Assembly (NCBI GenBank): GCA_035528995.1
Contig: DATKXO010000453.1
Span: 8,193 to 72,192, forward strand
Reading direction: 5' to 3'
From: DATKXO01 sp035528995
GTDB lineage: Bacteria > Planctomycetota > Phycisphaerae > UBA1845
DNA length: 64,000 nucleotides
Part shown: positions 42,491 through 50,869 of the stretch, in pieces
How the letters are laid out: every line of letters begins with the position of its first letter
Numbering within the stretch: the stretch's first letter is position 1
Made by a program: the position numbers and the translations under genes
The notes under the pieces: generated by a model
Database searches by the model: none
Told to the model about the DNA's origin: nothing
What the model saw: only the letters and a program-made list of their open reading frames with translations

Positions 42491-44908
42491 TCATCTCCTT
42501 GAGGCTGACTTCTTCGCCCGGCCCTTGCCGCGGCGCGACCCCTCCTCGATGAGGCGTTGCACCGGTGCGTCCAAGGGGTCCTGGGCACGACTGCCCGACC
42601 AGTCGCAGGCAATACGAGCCACGTCACCGCCCAGCAGACGAAGCATGGCGCGGGCGTGATCCACCTGCTCTCTGGCCAGCTCGGCGCCCGAGCCGAACCG
42701 GCACCGATCGGTCGCGCATCCGGCCACGAGGATGCCCCGGGCGCCCAGGCGGTAGAGTTCCAGCAGCATGCCGGCATCGACCTGCCCCACGCATCGGAAT
42801 CGTACGATCTCGGCGTGGACGCCTTGCTGATCCAACGAGGCCTCCAACGCGCCGGCCCGCCGCTGGCAGGCCAGTACCACGTACGGTGGTCCGGGAAGCC
42901 TGCGGGCCGCGGTCGTGTCAAACGCATCTTCCAGACGCGAGCCCCACCACATGGGCGACAGGGCGCTGGCCTCCGCCGCTTTGCTGGGGCAGACCGCGGT
43001 GCACAGGTTGCAGCCCCGGCACAGGGCCGGCTCGATGCGAACGCGGGTGGCGGGACCCTCCGCGGTGTAGAAGTCGGCCGCTCCGAACGGGCAGATGTCC
43101 ACGCATCGCCCGCAACTGCGGCACCGCACCTGGTCGATGCGGGCCCGCACCGGGAGCAGCTCGACCTGCGTCCCCTTCGACTTGTCGATCTCCGGGAGGG
43201 TGCCGGGCTGGATGTCCGGCAGCAGCCAACCGGAGGTCGGCTTGGCGACGCTCAGGGCCATGGTCACGTTGCCGGGCGCCCGGACAATGGCCGTCGCCCC
43301 GGCGGAGCCGTCGCCACTGCCCGTACGGATCATCAGGTGGCGGCGCTGACAGGTGGGAGCGCAGATGTGGCACTCGCCGCATGGTCCGCAACGCATGCAG
43401 CGTCGCGCTTCGGCCACCGCATCCGCGGCGGTGTAGGCCTGTTCCACCTCCTCGAATTCCTGTCCCTTCTTGGGCCAGGTCATGGTCGGTTGCACCCGCA
43501 TGGCCTTGATGGGGGGCGCCTCGGGCAACTGGTATTCGGCGGCCGCCCTGCCCTCGGGGTGGTCCTCGCGGATTGCCGGACGACCCTCTTCCAGGTAGTG
43601 CCGGATGGACTCGGCCGCCCGGTGGCCGTCGGCAATCGCTTCGATGACCGTGGCCGGTCCGGCAACCACGTCGCCCGCTGCGAACACACCAGCCATTCGG
43701 GTCATGGTGGTTTTGGGATCGACGCTCAGCCAGCGTCCTTCGAGCAGTTTGTCTTTGAGCTTGTCCGGCACGAAGCTGAGGTCGGCCTCCTGGCCGACGG
43801 CGGCCAGAACGCGATCGGCCTCGATCACGAATTCGCTGCCGGGAATCTGAATCGGTCCGCGTCGCCCGCTGGCGTCCGGTTCACCGAGCCCGATCTTGAC
43901 GCACTCCAGGCCCTTGAGCCGTCCGTTCTTGGCGACCACCCGCGAAGGCGTCACCAGGAACTTGAAGGCGATGCCCTCCGCTTCGGCGGCCTCGATCTCC
44001 AGGACACCGGCCAGCAGTTCCTCGCGGTAGCGGCGGTACAGGATTTGCACGGACTCGGCCCCCAGGCGCAGGGCCGTGCGGGCGGCCTCCACCGCGGTGG
44101 AGCCGCCACCGATGACCAGCACCTTGCCTTTGACCGGGGATCGGTCGCCGTCGTTGACCCGCCGCAGGAACGCCAGGGCGTCCTCCACCTCGGGGCAGTC
44201 GTCCTCGCCGGGGGCCCGCAGCTTGCGCCCGATCTGGGCGCCGACCGCCAGCAGCACCGCGCCGTACCCCTCCTTGAGCAGCTTCTCGATCTCGACGTCG
44301 GCTCCCAGGCAACAACCGGTTCGCATCTCGATGCCGGCCTGGAGCAGCACGTTGATCTCGAAATCCAGAATGTCACGCGGCAATCGGTAGGCGGTGATGC
44401 CGTAGCGCAGCATCCCTCCGGGCTCGGATTCGGATTCGAAGATCGTCACCGGGTAGCCCGCCAGTCTCAGGTCATAGGCGGCCGCCAGACCGGCCGGGCC
44501 CGAGCCGATGACGGCCACCTTGGACTCCTTGTCCGGGGGGGGCGGAGGGGCCGGATTGGGAAGCTTTTCTTCCAGGTCGGCCGCGAAACGCTTCAGCGCC
44601 CGAATCGCGATGGGGTCGTCGTGGTTTCCGCGACGACAGACCTTCTCACAGGGATGGTCGCACACCCGCCCGCAGATGCCGGGCAGCGGGCAGCGCCGGC
44701 GGATGACCTCCAGCGCCTCGGCGAAACGCTCTTCGGCGATCAGCGAGACGTAGGCCTTGACGTTGATACCGGCCGGACAAGCCTGTGTGCAGGGAGCGGT
44801 CTCGATCTTCCGGATCGGAAACGGTTCGGACTGCAGCGTGGGGGCCAGGAGCCCGGCTCCGTCCAGCTCCAGCGTCCGCGTCTCGGGGGCCGTTGCAACG
44901 ACGGTCAT
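42491..44908 (-). CDS. GltD/NfnB-like FAD oxidoreductase fused to ferredoxin and MvhD-like domains
   Basis: 805 residues. N-terminal Fe-S region (APCTQACPAGINVKAY, CGRVCDHPCEKVCRRG), FAD site GSGPAGLAAAYDL (about 134), NAD(P)-site GGGSTAVEAARTAL (about 272), the GDVVAGPATVIEAIADG motif, then CGPCGECHICAPTC, two ferredoxin clusters (CRSCGRCVDICPFG and CRGCNLCTAVCPSK), and an MvhD-like end (VVLACQRRAG, RFRCVGQVDAG, VAGCATDRCRFGSG). So NAD(P)H, flavin, ferredoxin and an Hdr-facing domain are on one chain. It overlaps korC by 4 bp (ATGA). Predicted NAD(P)H-dependent module of a bifurcating complex. Confidence 0.88.
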   Translation of the reverse strand: MTVVATAPETRTLELDGAGLLAPTLQSEPFPIRKIETAPCTQACPAGINVKAYVSLIAEERFAEALEVIRRRCPLPGICGRVCDHPCEKVCRRGNHDDPIAIRALKRFAADLEEKLPNPAPPPPPDKESKVAVIGSGPAGLAAAYDLRLAGYPVTIFESESEPGGMLRYGITAYRLPRDILDFEINVLLQAGIEMRTGCCLGADVEIEKLLKEGYGAVLLAVGAQIGRKLRAPGEDDCPEVEDALAFLRRVNDGDRSPVKGKVLVIGGGSTAVEAARTALRLGAESVQILYRRYREELLAGVLEIEAAEAEGIAFKFLVTPSRVVAKNGRLKGLECVKIGLGEPDASGRRGPIQIPGSEFVIEADRVLAAVGQEADLSFVPDKLKDKLLEGRWLSVDPKTTMTRMAGVFAAGDVVAGPATVIEAIADGHRAAESIRHYLEEGRPAIREDHPEGRAAAEYQLPEAPPIKAMRVQPTMTWPKKGQEFEEVEQAYTAADAVAEARRCMRCGPCGECHICAPTCQRRHLMIRTGSGDGSAGATAIVRAPGNVTMALSVAKPTSGWLLPDIQPGTLPEIDKSKGTQVELLPVRARIDQVRCRSCGRCVDICPFGAADFYTAEGPATRVRIEPALCRGCNLCTAVCPSKAAEASALSPMWWGSRLEDAFDTTAARRLPGPPYVVLACQRRAGALEASLDQQGVHAEIVRFRCVGQVDAGMLLELYRLGARGILVAGCATDRCRFGSGAELAREQVDHARAMLRLLGGDVARIACDWSGSRAQDPLDAPVQRLIEEGSRRGKGRAKKSASRR

Positions 44909-45480
44909 GTCTGCACCTCCTGGCCGCTGGCCGCGAGCACGTGCTCGTCTGCGTATTCCATGCCGCGGTCGAAGGCGGCCAGATTCAGCTTCTCCGTCCC
45001 GGGCGGGACCGAATCCTGCACGGCCTGACGCATAGCCTCACGCGGGATGATCCCGGTCACCGCCGTGAAGAACCCCAGCATGGCGATGTTCTGGACGATG
45101 GGCCGGCCCAGCGACTCGGCGATCCGCGTCGAGGGCACGCCGTATTGGGCCTGTCCTTCCTTGGGCGTCGGGTGCACCAGGTCCTTCTCGTAGACCAGGA
45201 TGCCCTCGTCCTTGAGTTCATCACCGAACTTGTCGTAGCCCTCGCCCGACATCACCACGAAGACGTCCGGGCGATGGATGTAAGGGTACAGCACCTCACT
45301 GTTCGAGACGGTCAGTGTGGCGCTGCAGGCCGAGCCGCGGGCTTCGGGGCCGAAGCTCTGGATCATCGTCGCGTGTTGGCCGGCGTTGATGGCGCAGGCC
45401 CGCCCGATGATGTAGCCCGAAAGCACCACGCCCTGGCCGCCGTAGCCGGTGATGCGAATCTCCGTCCTACTGGGGCTCAT
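44905..45480 (-). CDS. korC: 2-oxoacid:ferredoxin oxidoreductase, gamma subunit
   Basis: 191 residues. Family start ITGYGGQGVVLSGYIIG, SFGPEARGSACSATLTVS and VVMSGEGYDKF. This subunit caps the alpha/beta active site in 2-oxoglutarate- or 2-oxoisovalerate-type ferredoxin oxidoreductases. It overlaps korB by 14 bp and the following oxidoreductase gene by 4 bp, so stoichiometric co-translation is likely. The 2-oxoacid substrate cannot be read from sequence; 2-oxoglutarate is the most common for this four-subunit arrangement. Confidence 0.9.
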   Translation of the reverse strand: MSPSRTEIRITGYGGQGVVLSGYIIGRACAINAGQHATMIQSFGPEARGSACSATLTVSNSEVLYPYIHRPDVFVVMSGEGYDKFGDELKDEGILVYEKDLVHPTPKEGQAQYGVPSTRIAESLGRPIVQNIAMLGFFTAVTGIIPREAMRQAVQDSVPPGTEKLNLAAFDRGMEYADEHVLAASGQEVQT

Positions 45481-46369
45481 GGATCATTCCTCCCTCCGGC
45501 GGCATGGGAACGTACTTGTCGCCGAGGACCTTGGTGTAGTGGTTGCGCATCATGTCCAGGAAGGTGGGCCTGTCCCGGTCGACGAACTTCCCGCAGATGA
45601 GCTTGTTCTGGAAGTCGATGTCCAGCTCCCGCGTGTCGGCACCGTGCCGGATTTCCGCGTTGTCGTGGTAGAACTGCATCAGGTTGAAGCCCGTGCCCAG
45701 CTTGTTCAGCCGGGCGTACAGCGTCGAGCAGGGGGCGATGACCTCGATGAAACGGAAACCCTTGCGTTGAATGGCCTCCTTGAACGACATGGTCAACCGG
45801 CGGATGTGCAGGCTGGTCCAGCGGGCCACGTACGGCGCCCCGCAACTGGCGGCCAGGTGCGGCAGGTTGAAGGGCTGTTCGAAGTTGCCGTACGGCATGG
45901 TGGACGATCGGGCGGTCAGCGGTGTCGTGGGCGCGTTCTGCCCCCCCGTCATGCCGTAGATGAAGTTGTTGACCAGGATGACCAGCAGGTCCATGTTCCG
46001 CCGGGCCGCATGGATGAAGTGGTTGCCGCCGATCCCGCACAGGTCCCCGTCGCCCGAGAAGACGGTCACCATCAGTTCCGGCCGCCCCAGCTTCAACCCG
46101 GTCGCGAAGGGGATGGCCCGGCCGTGCGTCGAGTGAAAGGCGTCCAGCTTCATGTAGCCCGCCGCCCGTCCGGTGCAGCCGATGCCCGAGACGATCGTGG
46201 CCTTGTCCAGGTCCACGCCGGTCTCTTCCAGTGCCGTGGCGTAGCACTTGACCACGGTTCCGATCCCGCAGGTCGGGCACCAGATGTGCGGCATCCGATC
46301 CATGCGCAGATACGGGGCAATCGGATGCTGGTCAGCCGCCACGCGAGTTTCTGCCGTAACCGTGCTCAT
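45467..46369 (-). CDS. korB: 2-oxoacid:ferredoxin oxidoreductase, beta subunit (TPP binding)
   Basis: 300 residues. Cys-containing start HIWCPTCGIGTVVKCY, thiamine-diphosphate motif FSGDGDLCGIGGNHFIHAARRN (G-D-G then N-N at VNNFIYGMTGGQ), and SPTT-like APTTPLT. Catalyses oxidative decarboxylation of a 2-oxoacid to an acyl-CoA, with electrons going to ferredoxin. It overlaps korA by 4 bp and korC by 14 bp. Confidence 0.93.
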   Translation of the reverse strand: MSTVTAETRVAADQHPIAPYLRMDRMPHIWCPTCGIGTVVKCYATALEETGVDLDKATIVSGIGCTGRAAGYMKLDAFHSTHGRAIPFATGLKLGRPELMVTVFSGDGDLCGIGGNHFIHAARRNMDLLVILVNNFIYGMTGGQNAPTTPLTARSSTMPYGNFEQPFNLPHLAASCGAPYVARWTSLHIRRLTMSFKEAIQRKGFRFIEVIAPCSTLYARLNKLGTGFNLMQFYHDNAEIRHGADTRELDIDFQNKLICGKFVDRDRPTFLDMMRNHYTKVLGDKYVPMPPEGGMIHEPQ

Positions 46370-47523
46370 TTCGCTGCCCTCAGTATGGCCTCGCAGATAT
46401 CTTGCGGGTCATGCACGCTGCCGCCGCCGTGGGATACCGGGATCGTGGCCGCTTTGCCGCCGGCGCAGCGCTCCACCTCCAGAACCATCTGGCCGTAGTT
46501 GATCTCCGGCACCACGAAGGCCTTGACCTTGCCGGCCAGCTCGCGGATGCGTTTTTCGGGAAACGGCCAGACCACAATCAGCCGCAGGACGCCGACCTTC
46601 ACGCCCTTGGCCCGGGCCAGGTCGATGCCCATGCGGGCCACCCGGGCGGTGATGCCGTAGCTGACCACCACAACGTCGGCCCCGTCCGTCTGCTCCTCGT
46701 CGAAACGCACGATCTGGTCGGCGTTCTTGTTGATCTTGTCCAGCAGACGGCGGACGCAGATCTCCTGGCACGCGACGCTCATGTCCGGGTAGCCGCGCTC
46801 ATCGTGGGTCAGGCCGGTGGTGTGGAACCGATACCCGTCGCCGGCCCGGGCGAACTCCGGAACGCAGTTCCCGTTCAACTGGTAGGGCCAGTACTCCCCG
46901 GGCGGCTTCTTGGTCAGTCTGCGGGGCACGACCTCGATCTGCTCGGCCGGTGGGATGACCACCTTCTCGGTCATGTGCCCCACGCATTCATCCATCATGA
47001 ACATCACCGGCACCCGGTAGATCTCCGACAGGTTGAAGGCGTCGATGGTCAGATCGAAGGCCTCCTGCGGTGATTGCGGGCTCATGGCGATGATTTCGTA
47101 GTCGCCGTGCGAGCCCCAGCGGGCCTGCATCATGTCCGCCTGCCCGGTCATGGTGGGCAGACCGGTGGACGGACCGCCCCGCTGTACGTTGACCACCACG
47201 CAAGGCGTCTCCATCATGGCCGCCAGACCGATGTTCTCCATCATCAGGCTGAAACCCGGCCCGCTGGTCACGGTCATCGATTTGCTGCCCGTCCAGGACG
47301 CCCCCACCACGGCGGCCATGCTGGCCAGCTCGTCCTCCATCTGAATGAAGGTGCCGCCCATGAAGGGGAATCGGCGGGCCATACGCTCCACCACCTCCGT
47401 CGAGGGGGTGATGGGGTAGCCCGCGACGAAGCGACAGCCGGCGGCCATGGCCCCCTCGCCACAGGCAAAGTCGCCGTCCAGATAGTGGGCGCCGGTCAGG
47501 ACGCCCGCGGGGTCGGTCTTCAA
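46366..47523 (-). CDS. korA: 2-oxoacid:ferredoxin oxidoreductase, alpha subunit
   Basis: 385 residues. GEGAMAAGCRFVAGYPITPSTEVVE, QMEDELASMAAVVGASWTG, TSGPGFSLMMENIGLA, and C-terminal VVVSYGITARVARMGIDLARAKG. TTG start at 47523 with AAGGAGG 7 bases upstream; the same frame runs on further upstream, but that part is Arg/Gly-rich and lies over the korD intergenic region, so the TTG start is much better. Downstream it overlaps korB by 4 bp. Confidence 0.9.
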   Translation of the reverse strand: MKTDPAGVLTGAHYLDGDFACGEGAMAAGCRFVAGYPITPSTEVVERMARRFPFMGGTFIQMEDELASMAAVVGASWTGSKSMTVTSGPGFSLMMENIGLAAMMETPCVVVNVQRGGPSTGLPTMTGQADMMQARWGSHGDYEIIAMSPQSPQEAFDLTIDAFNLSEIYRVPVMFMMDECVGHMTEKVVIPPAEQIEVVPRRLTKKPPGEYWPYQLNGNCVPEFARAGDGYRFHTTGLTHDERGYPDMSVACQEICVRRLLDKINKNADQIVRFDEEQTDGADVVVVSYGITARVARMGIDLARAKGVKVGVLRLIVVWPFPEKRIRELAGKVKAFVVPEINYGQMVLEVERCAGGKAATIPVSHGGGSVHDPQDICEAILRAAK

Positions 47524-47615
47524 GGATCCACCTCCTTCGCTGCCCAGCCCCCAACCCAAACCTACTCCGTCGCCACGTCCCGGGGAGGAAGCCCCCTCGG
47601 GCGCAATCGGCGATC

Positions 47616-47924
47616 TCAGGTCTTCTTGCCCTCTGCGGTCGCCTCCTGCGCTTCCGTCGCGGACTTGTCCTCGATGGCCACGCTGTAGATCGCGAAATCC
47701 GGACAGATCATCTCGCAGAGGTTGCAGTTCACGCACTGCCCGAACTTGACCACCTTCGGCGGGTGGTAGCCCTTGCGGTTGAACTCCTCGGACATCACCA
47801 GGACGTCCTTGGGGCAGTACTCCACGCAGAAGCCGCAACCCTTGCAGCGCTCCGCGATGATGTGCACCTCACCGTGAGGGATCTTCACCTCGTCCAGGTC
47901 CAATGGTTTTCGCCAGTACTTCAT
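47616..47924 (-). CDS. korD: 2-oxoacid:ferredoxin oxidoreductase, delta (ferredoxin) subunit
   Basis: 102 residues with two [4Fe-4S] motifs, CKGCGFCVEYCPKD and CVNCNLCEMICPDF. AAGGGAG precedes ATG 47924. First enzyme gene of the kor-hdr train, 129 bp after the MarR-type gene and 92 bp before korA. Confidence 0.93.
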   Translation of the reverse strand: MKYWRKPLDLDEVKIPHGEVHIIAERCKGCGFCVEYCPKDVLVMSEEFNRKGYHPPKVVKFGQCVNCNLCEMICPDFAIYSVAIEDKSATEAQEATAEGKKT

Positions 47925-48053
47925 CTGACACTCCCTTGTGAGCGATCAGCTTCTGCCGTCGGCCTTCAGCTTCCGCTGTCGGCCATCTGTCTGCTGCGAT
48001 GTAAACCCGGCCCCGCGCTGACGGCGGAGCGCCGGCAGCCTGCCGCCGGCCGG

Positions 48054-48698
48054 TCAGGACACCTCCTTCTTGCTGCTCTCGCTGCGGCGCAGCGGCAGGA
48101 CTTTGTAGTAGGGACAGCCGCCCCGGATTCGTCCCACCGAACACCCCTCCTCGATGTAACAGCCGCAGCGCAGACAGAACGTGTCCTCGGTCGGCTCCAC
48201 CTGAAGCAGCGACACGGAGAACCGCTCCAACAGGCGGGTGAGCTGCTCGATCTCCTCCGGCTCGAACGTCTGCAGGGCGGGCGAAAGGCGGGCCACCCTC
48301 AACTCCTCGTATCTGCGTACCAGGCGGCGCCCCTTGCGGCTGACCGACAGCAGCGTTGCCCGCCGGTCCCCCTTGGACGGCGAGCGGACCACCAACCCCA
48401 ACCGCTCCAGTTTGTCGATGTTCTTGCTGGCCGCGGGCGCACTGACTCCCAGGAACTCGGCCACCTCTCCGACCTGGCGGTGCCCGTCCAGGGCCATGAG
48501 CTTGACCACGTGGAACTGCGAGAGGGTCAGCGAGTCGGTGCTGACCTTGCGCAGCAGTTTCTCCTCCAGGACCTCGCGGACCGTGGAGGCGAAGATGTGG
48601 CTGTAGCGCAGGAAGTGGTAAGAACTGTCCCCGGAGCCGTTCCCGGTCTGATGACCGGGGCTTGTCGTCGGGGTCGGATTTCGATTGGCTGAGGGCAT
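48054..48698 (-). CDS. MarR-family regulator with C-terminal Cys cluster
   Basis: 214 residues. Winged-helix MarR core (about 35-150): LTLSQFHVVKLMALDGHR, VGEVAEFLGVSAPAASKNID, LERLGLVVRSPSKGDRRA. The unusual C-terminal extension has FCLRCGCYIEEGCSVGRIR then GGCPY: five Cys as C-x2-C-x-C-x5-C-x7-C. This could bind an iron-sulfur cluster or zinc. As the first gene of the kor-hdr train, under a good promoter, it is a likely redox-responsive autoregulator of these ferredoxin-linked genes (inference). ATG 48698 has only a weak AAGGG. Confidence 0.85.
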   Translation of the reverse strand: MPSANRNPTPTTSPGHQTGNGSGDSSYHFLRYSHIFASTVREVLEEKLLRKVSTDSLTLSQFHVVKLMALDGHRQVGEVAEFLGVSAPAASKNIDKLERLGLVVRSPSKGDRRATLLSVSRKGRRLVRRYEELRVARLSPALQTFEPEEIEQLTRLLERFSVSLLQVEPTEDTFCLRCGCYIEEGCSVGRIRGGCPYYKVLPLRRSESSKKEVS

Positions 48699-48734
48699 CC
48701 CTTAACCCGGTAACTATTTAGCCCTTTTAAGCAC

Positions 48735-48763
48735 AACCTAGCGTACGCCCGCACTCGGGTCAA
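48735..48763 (-). promoter_or_regulatory. sigma-70-like promoter of the marR-kor-hdr train
   Basis: Minus strand TTGACC (48763-48758), 17-bp spacer, TAGGTT (48740-48735). Between it and the ATG is TTAACCCGGTAAC (plus strand, about 48711-48723), an imperfect inverted repeat that could be an autoregulatory site. Confidence 0.5.
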
Positions 48764-49195
48764 CCCCACCGCCAAAAAAACGACGATCCAAGCGCCCTGG
48801 GATCGCAGCGCCCCCAGTCGGCCACCCGGCATCCGTGCTGGTGCCGGGTGAAACGCCCGGATGAGGCGTGGGTGAACCGCGTACGCTTTCCGAACGTCTG
48901 CATGGCGATGCCAACACTTGTCATGGAATCAGGCCAGCCGATTGGGTCGGCGACCGTACCGGCTCAGCTGCTGCACACCTGTCAACAAGCCCAGATGAAA
49001 GTGCGTTGTCCCAGACGATGTTGCTCGATATTGCCGGTGGCCCGCGGCAGGGTCGACGGTTCGCCTTCCTCGAGGTGCCCACTGCCGCCCCCACAACGAT
49101 GCAAAGGGCGTCGGAGCCAATGCGCGCCCCGACGCCCCGTCTGTTCTCCGTCACGACTCGGCGCCTGTTCACTGCGCCGGATCGACCGGCAGGCG
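48764..49195. other. intergenic region with nested GC hairpins
   Basis: About 430 bp without a convincing gene. CCCGGCA (48825-48831) pairs with TGCCGGG (48842-48848), and the latter can also pair as CCGGG with CCCGG at 48856-48860, i.e. mutually exclusive stems. Lacks a T run; function unknown. Confidence 0.3.
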
Positions 49196-49918
49196 CTACA
49201 GCTCGTTCAGGAGCTGGTGGCAGAAGCTGCAATCCCAGCTTCCGTCCTCGGTCGTCGCGCTGTGACAGCCGCGGCAGCCGGAATTCCCGGACACGCCTTC
49301 ACCGGCCGGCGTGTGCATGGCCTCTTTCAGCGGAGGCACGCCTCCGACCCACTCCTCCACGTGACAGACGTCGCACGCCGCCAGCTTGGCGTTCACCGGC
49401 TCGGGATGGTGGCAGGTCGTGCAGTCCAACGTCATGTGCGAGGCATGGTCGAACGTGGCCGTCGCGTACGGTTGCTCGACGCTGCCCGCCGCGTTCTCGT
49501 TGTCCTCGACGCCCTCCGCCAGGTAGGCGGCCAGATCGGCGTAGTCCTGGTCGCTGAAACCGTCCACCTCCGGGTGGTCGGTGCCGGTCAGCACGCCTTC
49601 GATCAGCGATGCATCGGCGCCGGCGATGTCGCCGGCGAACTCACCGTTGCTCTCGCCCGGATCGCCGTGGCAACTTCGGCACTCGTCGATGTACAGGGCT
49701 TGGCCGGTCTCCACGCTGCCCGCGGCGTTTTCGTTCGGCTCGGCGTTCTCGTTGGGCTCGGCGTTCTCATTGGGCGCGTTCTCGTTCGCTTCGGGTTCCC
49801 CCTCGCCGCCGCCGCTCGGCCCCTGACAGGCCACGCCGGCGAAGAGCATCACAACGCCAAGCAGGCAGCCCGCTACCAGGGGTAAGGCCGGCTTGGCCGT
49901 GAGGTATTTGGCTCTCAT
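49196..49918 (-). CDS. pentaheme c-type cytochrome lipoprotein-like protein
   Basis: 240 residues. Hydrophobic N terminus ending LFAGVAC (possible lipobox), then a low-complexity linker of N-E-N-A/E-P repeats. A class I-like cytochrome c domain holds CRSCH (about residue 81) with a downstream Met-poor region, followed by a compact multiheme part with CTTCH, CDVCH, CRGCH and CSFCH. So five heme sites in total and extra His residues (HHPEP, HASH) for axial ligation. It lies 22 bp after fdhE in the formate dehydrogenase operon and is a good candidate for the periplasmic electron acceptor of the enzyme. GGAG lies 8 bases before ATG 49918. Confidence 0.85.
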   Translation of the reverse strand: MRAKYLTAKPALPLVAGCLLGVVMLFAGVACQGPSGGGEGEPEANENAPNENAEPNENAEPNENAAGSVETGQALYIDECRSCHGDPGESNGEFAGDIAGADASLIEGVLTGTDHPEVDGFSDQDYADLAAYLAEGVEDNENAAGSVEQPYATATFDHASHMTLDCTTCHHPEPVNAKLAACDVCHVEEWVGGVPPLKEAMHTPAGEGVSGNSGCRGCHSATTEDGSWDCSFCHQLLNEL

Positions 49919-49940
49919 CGTTTCATCTCCAGCTATAGAG

Positions 49941-50861
49941 TCATGCGCAGACTTCTAACGGGCTCAGGTGCTTCTCCTGGGCGATCGTGTCCAGGTGGGC
50001 TGTGGTCAACAGTTCCAGCCCCAGGTGAAGCCGACCGGTGATCTTGTCGGCGTCCACCACCTTGACGTAGTGGTTACAGCTTTTGCAGAAATCGACTCGC
50101 AGGTCCGGCTCCTCGGGCGTGAAGTAGTATTTGGCGTCGCCCGGTTTCGTCGAATCGCAGGCCGGGCACTTGATCCCCGGCGCCGCCCAGCACGTCCCGC
50201 AGAACGGGCAGTGCAGGAACCGACGCGGCGGGGTCTTGAGCTTGTCCGCCCCACCCGGCTGGGTCCGCATCTCCGCCAGGGCCGGCAAACCTCCGCACAT
50301 CGGGCAGCGGGAGCGCTGCCAGCTAGCAGGGCATCCCTCGGGCAGCCAGGTTCGGGCCACCAACTGCCAGTGCGGTAGCGTCACCGCCCGGGCCAGAACG
50401 GCCAGGATCGGCTCGTCAAGGCCGATCCGCCCGGCCGCGTCCGTGACCAGTTCGTCCCGGTCGGGTCGCAACTCGGCCAGCCAGGTCGCGGGCACGAACT
50501 CATGGCCCCGCTCGGCTTCGTCGATCTGATCGACGGCCCGACGCAGGACGTCGTTGCCGCGACGGAACACGGCCCTCATCTCCGCCCACAGACGCAGCAG
50601 CGAGTCCGACTCGATCCCCGGATCGAACTGCTCGACAAGCGGTCTGCCCGCCTTCAGGCACTGCCGCCGCTGGTCATCGTCCATGACCTGCGGGTGCACG
50701 ACCAGCTTGTCTCGCCACTCGATCTGACGGCGGAACACGGTCAGATAGAAGTTGACCATTTCCCGGTAGGCCGGCCGGGCCTTCAGAATCGCATCGGCCC
50801 GACGATCCAGTGCCTTGAGGTCCTGATCAATCCGCCTGTCTGACGAAACCGAACCGTTCAT
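49941..50861 (-). CDS. fdhE: formate dehydrogenase accessory protein FdhE
   Basis: 306 residues. C-terminal rubredoxin-like region with four CxxC sites: CPMCGGLP, CPFCGTCW, CPACDST, CKSCNHYV, the FdhE hallmark, and the N-terminal helical part. FdhE is needed for assembly of active periplasmic formate dehydrogenases, probably in the cytoplasm before Tat export. It starts 8 bp after fdhB. Confidence 0.92.
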   Translation of the reverse strand: MNGSVSSDRRIDQDLKALDRRADAILKARPAYREMVNFYLTVFRRQIEWRDKLVVHPQVMDDDQRRQCLKAGRPLVEQFDPGIESDSLLRLWAEMRAVFRRGNDVLRRAVDQIDEAERGHEFVPATWLAELRPDRDELVTDAAGRIGLDEPILAVLARAVTLPHWQLVARTWLPEGCPASWQRSRCPMCGGLPALAEMRTQPGGADKLKTPPRRFLHCPFCGTCWAAPGIKCPACDSTKPGDAKYYFTPEEPDLRVDFCKSCNHYVKVVDADKITGRLHLGLELLTTAHLDTIAQEKHLSPLEVCA

Positions 50862-50869
50862 CGCGAGAC

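Noticed and set aside
42557..45028. An 823-codon open frame antisense to the oxidoreductase fusion
   Set aside because: Shadow of a gene with six Fe-S and nucleotide-binding motifs; no ribosome site or homology.
48868..49557. Plus-strand frame with LDIAGGPRQGRRFAFLEVP
   Set aside because: It runs into the cytochrome gene on the other strand and has no ribosome site; the phrase looks protein-like but is not supported.
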